Shown one piece after another: positions 8,764 through 15,195 of a stretch of DNA of 16,906 bases. This DNA is from CAZBBC01 sp964489835 (GTDB taxonomy: Bacteria; Calditrichota; Calditrichia; JAJRVZ01). Positions within the stretch are counted from its first letter, which is position 1. Every line of letters starts with the position of its first letter. The translations under genes and the position numbers were made by a program. The notes below the pieces were generated by a model. The model did no database searches. It was not told where the DNA came from and saw only the letters and a program-made list of their open reading frames with translations. The stretch covers positions 1 to 16,906 of the forward strand of contig CAZBBC010000106.1 of NCBI GenBank assembly GCA_964489835.1, in the 5' to 3' direction.

Positions 8764-9021
8764 TAACCTGATCTATTCATACCGCAGCTGTTGGCTGCAA
8801 TCAAAAAAAGAATCTGTCCACGGATTATCCGTCGAAGCCGGATCCCGTCATAGCCACGTCTGCGCCACGTCTGCGCCGGGCAGGCCGGGCAGGCCGGGCA
8901 AGCAGGCATTGGCTGACACGAATTAACACGGATTAAAACTAAAATAATTATTAATAAATAGTCGCGTCGCTGCGCCGATGCCTGCCCGGCGAAGACGGGC
9001 GAGAAATGAATAATCCGAGTA
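8764..9021. repeat. MITE-like element of about 258 bp with inverted ends
   Basis: The left end reads ctaacctgatctattcat (8764-8781). The right end, on the opposite strand, reads ctactcggattattcatt (9021 downwards), so the two form imperfect terminal inverted repeats. Inside is tccacggatta (8817-8827), answered by acacggattaa further right, and a second inverted pair built on gccgggca and tgcccggc. There is no coding capacity. It fills most of the 434-base gap between the acyl-CoA dehydrogenase and transglycosylase genes. The remainder holds a 17-base palindrome, TAGCAAAA-A-TTTTGCTA, at 9020-9036 and nothing else recognisable. Confidence 0.7.
8853..8901. repeat. Short tandem duplications inside the palindromic element
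   Basis: The 11-base unit gccacgtctgc occurs twice back to back (8853-8863, 8864-8874). It is followed by three copies of the 9-base unit gccgggcag (8875-8883, 8884-8892, 8893-8901; the last ends in a). The GC-rich composition stands out from the AT-rich surroundings. This looks like replication-slippage expansion of a hairpin arm. Confidence 0.85.
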
Positions 9022-9124
9022 GCAAAAATTTTGCTAAAATAAACGTCATTAATTTAGTAGCAGCTATCAGGAAGATCTCCAAAACAGGTATTCGGATTTT
9101 CAGGAAGAGGAATAAAATGAGGGT

Positions 9125-9871
9125 CTAAAAGATCTGTCGGTATATTTCATACATTTCCCAGATATGATCTACATAGGTGACAGTCTCCTCATCGCCGTAA
9201 AAATATCCATGTTTTGGCTTCCCCTGCGGCCAGATCTGGAGATGTACTTTCCAGTAATCGTTCTTCAACATGGCCAGATATTTTTTAACAGATTTCCATT
9301 GATCTGGTGAATATTTAAAATACCGGGATATATCTTGTGCATCAAAAATACGGCCGGCTCCGCAGTTGTAAGCAGCCAGAGATAATTTGAGCCGGTTATT
9401 ATAGTTAGAATGGGGAAAAAAATCATGTTGCTTCTTCATATGATAAATACCGGCAGCGATGTTTTCCCGGGGATTTTTTTGAATATATTGAAAATCAAGT
9501 TCACGGCTGATTTCTCTCTCCGTTCCGGGCATTAATTGCATTAGACCTCGCGCACCAACCGGGCTGCGGGCTTGCTCACGAAATCTAGATTCCTGCATGA
9601 TCTGGGCAACAATAAGACGCCAGTCAAATCCATATCTCTTGGCATACTTCTTAATGACCGGACTATATTTTAGAATAGATTTTCCATAATGAGCATCTTC
9701 TAGCTGTTTCTTAAAATCCAACAATCGTTTTTTCGCTTCCACTACTTGATTGATATGCTGGGAAAGAGAATCATCGATGGCAAGATCAGATTTTTCCTGA
9801 ACAGAGTCTTGACAGGAAATAGTGAAAAGAAAACAGAAGATTATTCCGGAAAAGAACCGCAGATATTTCAT
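9125..9871 (-). CDS. Lytic transglycosylase (SLT/MltF-like) lipoprotein
   Basis: A 248-residue peptidoglycan-cleaving enzyme, expected to cut MurNAc-GlcNAc bonds with formation of 1,6-anhydro ends. The N-terminal hydrophobic segment ends in FTISCQDS. Cys20 (counted from the ATG) is a likely lipidation site, placing it in the periplasm. A short helical linker (about 30-60) leads to an SLT domain of about 70-230. The domain has catalytic E94 in QESRF, GLMQLMPGT near 109-117, and AAYNCGAGRI near 166-175. The upstream gene's TGA overlaps this ATG by one base (TGATG) and no strong ribosome site is seen, which suggests translational coupling. A TTG codon directly upstream is the alternative start. 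It ends a run of four same-strand genes. The last residues (DHIWEMYEIYRQIF) fit the usual helical end of the domain, so it appears intact. Confidence 0.9.
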   Translation of the reverse strand: MKYLRFFSGIIFCFLFTISCQDSVQEKSDLAIDDSLSQHINQVVEAKKRLLDFKKQLEDAHYGKSILKYSPVIKKYAKRYGFDWRLIVAQIMQESRFREQARSPVGARGLMQLMPGTEREISRELDFQYIQKNPRENIAAGIYHMKKQHDFFPHSNYNNRLKLSLAAYNCGAGRIFDAQDISRYFKYSPDQWKSVKKYLAMLKNDYWKVHLQIWPQGKPKHGYFYGDEETVTYVDHIWEMYEIYRQIF

Positions 9872-10107
9872 CAATTAAGACTCATACCAATAATTAAACC
9901 AACAATTAATCCGATCATAATAAATATACCGCCAACGACGACTCCCACCGCCAGATTTCCCTTCTCCAGTTCTTTGGGAATATCAAAAACAGTCGTACGA
10001 TTGATAAACTTATAGGTAAGAACAGAAGAAACCACCCCTGTTATTACACCCACAATGGCATAAAGAAAATTCCTGAGCATGATCATGTCTAGCCAGTCAA
10101 ATTCCAT
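9871..10107 (-). CDS. Small DUF350-family membrane protein
   Basis: A 78-residue inner-membrane protein of two hydrophobic helices, about 10-32 and 51-76. Between them is a polar loop, TVFDIPKELEKGNLAVG. The loop followed by GN-A and a glycine-rich second helix is the DUF350 signature. Most DUF350 proteins have about 130 residues and four helices, from an internal duplication; this is a single-repeat form. Function is not established. GAGG lies about 6 bases before the ATG. Its stop overlaps the transglycosylase start, so the two are very likely translated together. Confidence 0.75.
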   Translation of the reverse strand: MEFDWLDMIMLRNFLYAIVGVITGVVSSVLTYKFINRTTVFDIPKELEKGNLAVGVVVGGIFIMIGLIVGLIIGMSLN

Positions 10108-10212
10108 TTGTTCCTCACTTTTAAAATTGAATATTAAGGGAAAAAGATAAAGGTAAAGAAGTATTGGACAAAATGTAAAACAAAATCTTTAAATTATCGA
10201 CCCGCCAATATA

Positions 10213-10647
10213 TTACTCGCCGAGAATGGTCTTGTCAAGTAAATATAATATGACATAGCCTAAAATAGTTGCGATAATCGCAGTATGATACAGAGAAAAT
10301 CCGATAGCCATACCAATACCTGCTGCTATCCAGATAAAGGCGGATAGAACGATACTCTCAGCCGATCCATGATGAATGATTATGATACCAGAAGTAAATA
10401 AACCAACCGCAATAATAATTGATGAAATGAAAACAACAGGTAAAGCAATCTCTGTCGCAAAACCTAACCGTTCCCAAATTAATACCAGGAAGCATGTCGC
10501 AAAACTTATTGATACCAAAATATTGGAAAAGTATCTCTTAATTGGCTGAAGCCGCTCAAAGGCCAGCAAACCGCCGCACATTATTGCTATTAGCAATTTT
10601 AGGATAATTTCAATTACTTCCAGAAATTGAATGGTTAAGCTCAACAA
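10213..10647 (-). CDS. Divergent MgtC/SapB-like membrane protein
   Basis: A 144-residue protein with four or five membrane helices (about 11-30, 42-58, 68-91, 98-118, 121-137). GGLLAFER at 25-32 and the following FSNILVSISFATCF match the MgtC segment G-x-x-G-x-ER...LVS. The later SGIIIIHHGSAESIVLSAFIWIAAGIGMAIGFSLY follows the MgtC pattern of a glycine-rich helix, then a threonine/alanine-rich helix. Well-studied MgtC proteins help growth at low magnesium and modulate ATP synthase, but this one is divergent and that role is not implied. The start is TTG: there are two adjacent TTG codons, with GAGGAG 3 and 6 bases upstream. It lies 52 bases after DUF2851 and 105 bases before the DUF350 gene. 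Confidence 0.7.
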   Translation of the reverse strand: MLSLTIQFLEVIEIILKLLIAIMCGGLLAFERLQPIKRYFSNILVSISFATCFLVLIWERLGFATEIALPVVFISSIIIAVGLFTSGIIIIHHGSAESIVLSAFIWIAAGIGMAIGFSLYHTAIIATILGYVILYLLDKTILGE

Positions 10648-10699
10648 TCACTCCTCGTTTTGATGAAAAGCACCTCATCATATTTTTATATTAAATATT

Positions 10700-12004
10700 T
10701 TATAAATTTTTGTCAATGCCTTTATGCCCACTTATTAACGGACAGGAGTGACATATTCCGGTTTTGCAGAAATTATCCTGCAGGAAAAGTAGCGCCTGAT
10801 TGATATAAAAGCGCCGGGAACAAGGGCGATTGAAGGTTGGCCATTTTTTAAATTGTTCCAGTTTTGCATATCTGCTCGGGGCCGGAAGGGAAAAAAAAAT
10901 TTCTTCCAGATAATCACAAAATCCATAACTCCGATGTCCCGCAGCTTCCCAATGAAAAAATGGAATAACAACATTTCCGGTAATTTCTATCGTTTTTGCC
11001 CGGCCCCATTGACTATCCTGTTGTTTTAGCCCTTTTTTTTCATTTTTTTTATTATACAGGGACGGGGGTGAAGACAGAAGATCCTGTATTTTTCTCATCA
11101 GAAGGGAAAAAGAAAAACGCCTGCTAATTAATTGTTTCAGCGTGTAGTAGAGTGATTGATGTGGGAACTGGTGAATCCAGTGAGCCAGGATCCGCAGGTG
11201 GTAAACAGGATTATTCCGGGGGCGTTGACCTGATAGCCGCCACAACATCGGAGAGAGAGCCGTGGTATTATCGATGGCTTCCAACTCATTATTTAAATTT
11301 TTCAGGTATGTGTATGATGGTGCTCTCGTAATTAAACCACTTTTATTTAGAAAAAGGGCCGTCCAGAGTTGTAGGGATGGATGATACCGTTGTTTTATCG
11401 CCATCAAACGCTCCCAGGGTAGTATACAGGAAAAAAGTTCGAAATTTCTGCCATTATTAGGACTGCCGAGAATTCTCATTAATAAAATATATAATACCTG
11501 GTCATAGGAATGGCTCGCCACCAACCGTTTGACCTGGACTTCCTTTTCTTTGAGACGTTGGAGAGCCAGCGCGCCTAAAGTTTCATTTTTTATATCAGAA
11601 GTATCATCGGGAATCTGACACATTACCCCCTGCTCTGTTTCAAGCGGGAAATCGGGAAGTTGTCTCAGATTCAGGGTGATCACCTCCCTCATTTTTGTGT
11701 TACAAACCATGATCACCGGATAATTATCCCACACCAGATGAAGAACAACGTTATCATACCGTCGATCAAGATGATGTCGGTGAAGATACCATTCATTTAC
11801 CTGACGGTGAATTTCAACATCACCACGATAAACTTTACCATCCAGTTCGAATTCAGCACCTTGATAATCAGGCCCTTCAAAGCGATTAAGCTCCCCGGCA
11901 TATATTCCCTGTAAGCGCAGGTCTTTGCTCCAGCTCCGGGATTTACAAAACTTTTCCCAGATAAAATAAAGATTTTCTTCCCGGAATACTGATTTTCTGA
12001 TCAT
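10700..12004 (-). CDS. DUF2851 family protein
   Basis: A 434-residue protein of a family common in Bacteroidota and relatives, with no established function. The conserved N-terminal block is clear: FIWEKF near 14-19, LNRFEGPDYQGAEF (39-52), GDVEIH (61-66), EWYLHRHHLDRRYDNVVLHLVWDN (71-94, read in parts). The G-D-V-E-I-H strand and the following histidines and aspartates give it a restriction-enzyme-like or metal-site look, but this is only an impression. The central part is helical. The C-terminal FCKTGICHSCPL (Cys413, Cys418, Cys421) could form a small metal or disulfide site. The protein is predicted cytosolic, with no signal peptide. AAGGA lies about 9 bases before the ATG. It heads the run DUF2851, MgtC-like, DUF350, transglycosylase. 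Confidence 0.8.
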   Translation of the reverse strand: MIRKSVFREENLYFIWEKFCKSRSWSKDLRLQGIYAGELNRFEGPDYQGAEFELDGKVYRGDVEIHRQVNEWYLHRHHLDRRYDNVVLHLVWDNYPVIMVCNTKMREVITLNLRQLPDFPLETEQGVMCQIPDDTSDIKNETLGALALQRLKEKEVQVKRLVASHSYDQVLYILLMRILGSPNNGRNFELFSCILPWERLMAIKQRYHPSLQLWTALFLNKSGLITRAPSYTYLKNLNNELEAIDNTTALSPMLWRLSGQRPRNNPVYHLRILAHWIHQFPHQSLYYTLKQLISRRFSFSLLMRKIQDLLSSPPSLYNKKNEKKGLKQQDSQWGRAKTIEITGNVVIPFFHWEAAGHRSYGFCDYLEEIFFSLPAPSRYAKLEQFKKWPTFNRPCSRRFYINQALLFLQDNFCKTGICHSCPLISGHKGIDKNL

Positions 12005-12193
12005 TGTTTGATATCCTTTTCATCGTTGTATGGACCAAAGCCATAAGCGGAATAGCTAAATACTCTTTTACCGATAGGTGGATCGAACCCTGTCGCTATC
12101 TGTCCTGTTCAAAAATCTCCGGGCTATTTATCAACCCACAGGAAAAAGATCAGAAGAAATGTATTGATTTCTATTATTACATTCATTATATTA

Positions 12194-12222
12194 AATATAA
12201 CATATGGAATATATATTTACAA
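12194..12222 (-). promoter_or_regulatory. Possible sigma70-type promoter upstream of DUF2851
   Basis: On the minus strand, TTGTAA (complement of 12217-12222) is followed after exactly 17 bases by TATATT (complement of 12194-12199), four and five matches to the -35 and -10 consensus. Transcription would start about 180 bases before the DUF2851 ATG. The surrounding DNA is very AT-rich, so a chance match is likely enough to keep confidence low. Confidence 0.25.
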
Positions 12223-12250
12223 TTTTTTTTCTTTTTTTCAAATAATAATT

Positions 12251-12335
12251 TACCTGACCTATTCATAGCACAGCCCAAGGCTGCAAACAACAAAAAAATA
12301 GTCCACGGATTAATACGGATTTCATTTAAAAATTA
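12251..12335 (+). repeat. Partial copy of the CTAACCTG-type repeat
   Basis: 12252-12312 aligns with 8766-8827: acctga(c/t)ctattcata, then a ggctgcaa segment, an A-run, and tccacggatta. They are about three quarters identical by eye with one gap. It continues into tacggatttcatt and then loses similarity, so this looks like one end of the element without the opposite terminus. Confidence 0.65.
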
Positions 12336-12366
12336 CTGATTATGTCCTTAACTCCGAAAAAATTGT

Positions 12367-12478
12367 ATAGATTGCTTTCCCGACGTGTCGTGACTCGCAA
12401 TGACGGCCACACTATCGTCATTGCGAGTCACGAAGAATAAGTAGCCTGCCCGCCCACCGGCGGGACGAAGCAATCTAT
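12367..12478. repeat. 112-bp palindromic element with nested perfect hairpins
   Basis: Outer arms atagattgctt (12367-12377) and aagcaatctat (12468-12478) are perfect complements. The inner 18-base arms tcgtgactcgcaatgacg (12388-12405) and its complement at 12416-12433 are also perfect, around a 10-base loop. A third hairpin, CCCGCC-cacc-GGCGGG, lies at 12449-12464. The sequence belongs to the widespread 'cattgcgag...gaagcaatc' type of intergenic repeat, which I recall from many unrelated bacterial genomes. The two outer halves differ in length because of the third hairpin. Confidence 0.85.
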
Positions 12479-12544
12479 TGTAATTATTGATGTTATGTCC
12501 ATTTCCATGGAGTAAAAGATCTAATCATAAAAATTATTATTATT

Positions 12545-12672
12545 TTAGATTTAATCCGTGAGAATCAGTTTCCGCCATTTTGTATATCCCGTTTAACGGG
12601 ATAGGCGGATCCGCCTGTGGCGGATAATCTGTGTCATCCGTGTTCTATAAATATCGCTGCGCCGCGGCGGAA
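12545..12672. repeat. Compound hairpin repeat upstream of the XRE gene
   Basis: Perfect palindromes CCCGTT-T-AACGGG (12588-12600) and GGCGGATCCGCC (12604-12615) are enclosed by TCCGCC (12571-12576) and GGCGGA (12619-12624). The flanks carry atttaatccgtgag (left) and gtcatccgtgttc (right), sub-motifs shared with the other repeats here. It ends in the GC-rich run cgctgcgccgcggcgg, about 40 bases before the XRE start, so it may lie in that gene's leader or promoter. Confidence 0.7.
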
Positions 12673-12711
12673 ATAACAAAGTTGAAATAACAATAACGTA
12701 AAGGAAAATTG

Positions 12712-13089
12712 ATGAATGTAAATCAGGCGTCTATTTCCAAGCGTATACTCAAGCTAAAAAATGAATTAAATCTAAATCAGAAGCAATTCGCGGAGTTATT
12801 GGGAGTAACACAACCAGCGGTAAGCAAGTATTTGCAGGATCGTATCCCTCCACCTCTGGTACTATTAAGATTGGCGAGAACAGCGAAGACGACGATCGAA
12901 TGGATTTTAACCGGTGTCGATGAAAGATCTTTGTTAAAAGTTGCGGAACCGGTCAGTACATATGCGACTGATTTAAAACTTGAGGCGAAAATTTCTCTTT
13001 TACCGATGACACTTCGAAAGGTGATAGAAGATCTTATAAATGAAATATTTAAAAACTTTGATCATCTATCCGGTCCAACGGCAGACTAA
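12712..13089 (+). CDS. Small XRE-family helix-turn-helix regulator
   Basis: A 125-residue cytosolic DNA-binding protein. An HTH_3/XRE domain covers about 7-69: LNLNQKQFAELLGVTQPAVSKYL is the helix-turn-helix, read here as LNLNQKQFAELL then GVTQPAVSKYL. The fourth and fifth helices end at TIEWILTGVDE. The C-terminal 50 residues are helical with a charged, leucine-rich pattern (LPMTLRKVIEDLINEIFKNF) and may mediate dimer formation. No ligand domain is present. AAGGA lies 6 bases before the chosen ATG at 12712; an in-frame TTG at 12709 is too close. It is a single plus-strand gene flanked by repeats, with no toxin or phage neighbour, so its target is unknown. The 6477-6497 palindrome is a speculative candidate. 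Confidence 0.85.
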   Translation: MNVNQASISKRILKLKNELNLNQKQFAELLGVTQPAVSKYLQDRIPPPLVLLRLARTAKTTIEWILTGVDERSLLKVAEPVSTYATDLKLEAKISLLPMTLRKVIEDLINEIFKNFDHLSGPTAD

Positions 13090-13165
13090 TGGTGATATAT
13101 AATTTTGATTGAAAATAGATTCTGAGTTCTAATATCTGAGAGTTTATCTAAATTTTCGTAGTATC

Positions 13166-13271
13166 GAACAAGAATCAACGATTAACGATTTTTGAAGTAA
13201 TGTTACTTTAAAAACTTAATTACTCAATTGTTTACAATTCTTAAATCAAAATTCGTTAATCCTTGTTCAAT
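13166..13271. repeat. Imperfect inverted repeat between convergent genes
   Basis: gaacaag (13166-13172) plus gattaacga (13180-13188) pairs with the complement of 13251-13270, which reads gaacaaggattaacga without the 7-base insert aatcaac. A smaller perfect palindrome, AAGTAA-TG-TTACTT, lies between them at 13195-13208. The placement between the XRE and ACT genes would suit transcription ending from both sides, but the stem is AT-rich and there is no clear T-run. Nothing else is seen in 13090-13310. Confidence 0.5.
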
Positions 13272-13299
13272 ATTCTATTTAAGTAAATTTCAAATACTT

Positions 13300-13315
13300 C
13301 TTAGTTTGAACTAAG
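13300..13315. repeat. 16-bp palindrome over the ACT gene stop codon
   Basis: CTTAGTT-TG-AACTAAG has perfect 7-base arms, and the right arm contains the stop codon (TAG on the minus strand) of the ACT gene. It could form a small 3'-end stem in that mRNA. It is not followed by a T-run, so a terminator role is unproven. Confidence 0.4.
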
Positions 13316-13775
13316 GCAATTCAAACTCTTTTAATAATGCCTTTTTAGCATTCTCTAACTGATCCCTGACGATTATACTGCTAATGCTGGATATACTGCT
13401 GGAAATGCCGATGATATTTATTCCCGCTCTGCCTAATATTTTACAAAATTTTGCAGCCAGAATTGGTTTATCTCGAAAATGCGGGCCATAGATCCCCAAA
13501 AGGCTTACATTTTCCAGTTTTACGATCTCCACCTGTTTTACCAGATAGTCATTTTTCTTAAAAAGCCAGTCCAGTATCTCAGCCTGCTCGGTACTTACAC
13601 ACAAAGTCATCACCGCTGTTTCATTGGGTGTGCCCGACTCAGTGATATATTGTAATTTAATATTTTCTTCTGCAAAAAGTTTGAGGATTTCTGCGGCAGC
13701 TCCCGGCCTATCTTTGATGGAGGCAATTCGATACATTGTCAAATTATTGTTCTCCACCAACCCTCCGATTTTCAT
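13311..13775 (-). CDS. Free-standing tandem ACT-domain protein (aspartokinase-tail-like)
   Basis: A 154-residue protein with two ACT domains and nothing else. The first (about 13-85) begins LTMYRIASIKDRPGAAAEILKLF with the ACT turn DRPG. The second (about 87-154) resembles the last ACT domain of aspartokinase: NVSLLGIYGP, then ILGRAGINIIGISSSISSISSIIV, ending ALLKEFEL. ACT domains bind small ligands, usually amino acids, and control partner enzymes. With no catalytic domain this protein must act on something else. AAGGA lies about 10 bases before the ATG. It is 35 bases after the histidine kinase gene and is probably the last gene of the hydrogenase operon. A separate amino-acid-sensing role, unrelated to the hydrogenase, is equally possible. 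Confidence 0.8.
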   Translation of the reverse strand: MKIGGLVENNNLTMYRIASIKDRPGAAAEILKLFAEENIKLQYITESGTPNETAVMTLCVSTEQAEILDWLFKKNDYLVKQVEIVKLENVSLLGIYGPHFRDKPILAAKFCKILGRAGINIIGISSSISSISSIIVRDQLENAKKALLKEFELP

Positions 13776-13810
13776 TTATCTATCATCCTTCCCATTATCA
13801 GATTATGTAT

Positions 13811-15139
13811 TTATTTTGGAAATCTGAGAGTAAATCGTGTACCTTTACCCAATGTCGATTGGACATTGATAGTCCCGTTGTAATTATCCACTATTTGTTT
13901 AACGATACTCAATCCCAGGCCGGTTCCTATTTTTACTTCTTTTTTTGCATTTTCCGATCGATAGAATTCATCAAAAATATTAGGCAGATCTACTTCGGCA
14001 ATTCCAATCCCGGTATCCAATACCGTTATCTGAATCTCTGATCTCAGATTTTCGGTTGTAATAGTGATCAGCCCATTTTCCCTGGTATAGCGGATGGCAT
14101 TCATAATCAGATTTAATAAGCAATCATTAAAATTGCTCACATGACCATAAATGCAAGACGGCTTTTCAGACAGATTGGTCTCTATACGGATAAATTTCTC
14201 ATCTGCCTGTACTTTATATTGTTCGATAATTTCAAGAATAAGCTTATTTAGATCCACCAGCTCGCCTTTTTTTTCCGTCAGACCGGATCGACTTTTTGAC
14301 AATTCCAGCAATTCTCTGATAATTTCCAACATCTGTACCGACCGTGCAGAAGCCCGTTCCAGCAAATCCGCTGCACGACCATCCAACTGACCGGAATAGT
14401 TTTTTAAAACTCCGTCAATTGAACTTTTAATTGCCACAATCGGCGATTTTAGCTCGTGAGATGTAAACCGATAAAATTTTGTTTTCTGCATATCTGACTC
14501 GACTAATTGTTGATGTTGACTATCGATTTGTCGCTTTACATTTCTAAAGATATACATAAATGTCATACAAATATACATGGTTACATATACAGTAATCGTG
14601 AATACAGTTAAGATGATGTACATCATAAACTCATTGGAATGAAAATCCTTCTGATAAATACAGTAATGAAAAAGTATACCTGAATATTCCAGATAGACGA
14701 GCGACGAAAAAAGGAGCACAACAAATGTAGTGATGATAACCGGGCTCCTTCCGGGAAATATTATACTGCTAATCACCACATGAAATGCATAAAAAAGATA
14801 GATAGGATTTTCGATACCACCCGAGTAATGGATCAAGAATGTTAAAAAAATTAAATCAATAATTATATGAAATTGAAGGAAGACAATCTCTGCTCTGAAT
14901 GAAAACTCTTTAAATAATTTGAATATCAAAAGATATAAAAGATTTATTAAAGATAATGCACCTAAAATGGACCAGATGATTTCATAAGGAAGCTGTATGT
15001 TGAAAGATATCTTGGCGACCCGTGTGGCTATAAAATAACCAATAACCGCCAACCAGCGGAGTGTAATCGACCAGGAAACACGGGACTGTAATATACTAAG
15101 ATTTAAAAAAGGAAATTGTTCAATGGGGAATTTATTCAT
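13811..15139 (-). CDS. RegB-like membrane sensor histidine kinase
   Basis: A 442-residue sensor kinase. The N-terminal 200 residues form about six membrane helices. As in RegB/PrrB, SITLRWLAVIGY opens the first helix, and GGIENPI at 107-113 corresponds to the RegB quinone-site motif GGxxNPF, with Ile replacing Phe. The HisKA domain follows a short coiled linker, with phosphorylated H228 in FTSHELKSPI. The ATPase domain has N347 in LLNLIMNAIRYT, DTGIGI (375-380), IFDEFYR (388-394) and GTGLGLSIVK (405-414). All catalytic boxes are intact. I saw no counterpart of the RegB redox cysteine in the dimerisation segment. It lies 56 bases after the response regulator, its likely partner, in the hydrogenase operon. 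By analogy it would read quinone or membrane redox state; this is inference. The ribosome site is weak. Confidence 0.88.
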   Translation of the reverse strand: MNKFPIEQFPFLNLSILQSRVSWSITLRWLAVIGYFIATRVAKISFNIQLPYEIIWSILGALSLINLLYLLIFKLFKEFSFRAEIVFLQFHIIIDLIFLTFLIHYSGGIENPIYLFYAFHVVISSIIFPGRSPVIITTFVVLLFSSLVYLEYSGILFHYCIYQKDFHSNEFMMYIILTVFTITVYVTMYICMTFMYIFRNVKRQIDSQHQQLVESDMQKTKFYRFTSHELKSPIVAIKSSIDGVLKNYSGQLDGRAADLLERASARSVQMLEIIRELLELSKSRSGLTEKKGELVDLNKLILEIIEQYKVQADEKFIRIETNLSEKPSCIYGHVSNFNDCLLNLIMNAIRYTRENGLITITTENLRSEIQITVLDTGIGIAEVDLPNIFDEFYRSENAKKEVKIGTGLGLSIVKQIVDNYNGTINVQSTLGKGTRFTLRFPK

Positions 15140-15195
15140 AAATTGAATTTACCATCAACCTCAAAAAAATCAAGTAAATGATGACAATAAAAAAT

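Larger units (their letters stand above)
12005..12711. other. 707-base gene-free region dominated by repeats
   Basis: This is the largest gap in the window, between the start of DUF2851 and the start of the XRE regulator. It holds a DUF2851 leader (12005 to about 12190), an AT-rich stretch with a possible promoter, and three distinct repeat units, listed separately. Both strands have scattered short open frames with no recognisable protein character. The repeats are GC-rich islands in very AT-rich DNA. Confidence 0.7.

Noticed and set aside
9020..9036. TAGCAAAA-A-TTTTGCTA as a transcription terminator for the transglycosylase gene
   Set aside because: Weak AT stem, about 90 bases after the stop and at the boundary of the repeat element; no following T-run.
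12004..12339. Plus-strand open frame of 111 codons
   Set aside because: Low-complexity Phe/Tyr/Lys/Asn-rich translation running through an AT-rich leader and into a repeat; no ribosome site and no family character.
12245..12680. CRISPR array in the repeat-rich gap
   Set aside because: The repeats are palindromes of different sequence and size with no regular spacing, no unique spacers of equal length and no cas genes.
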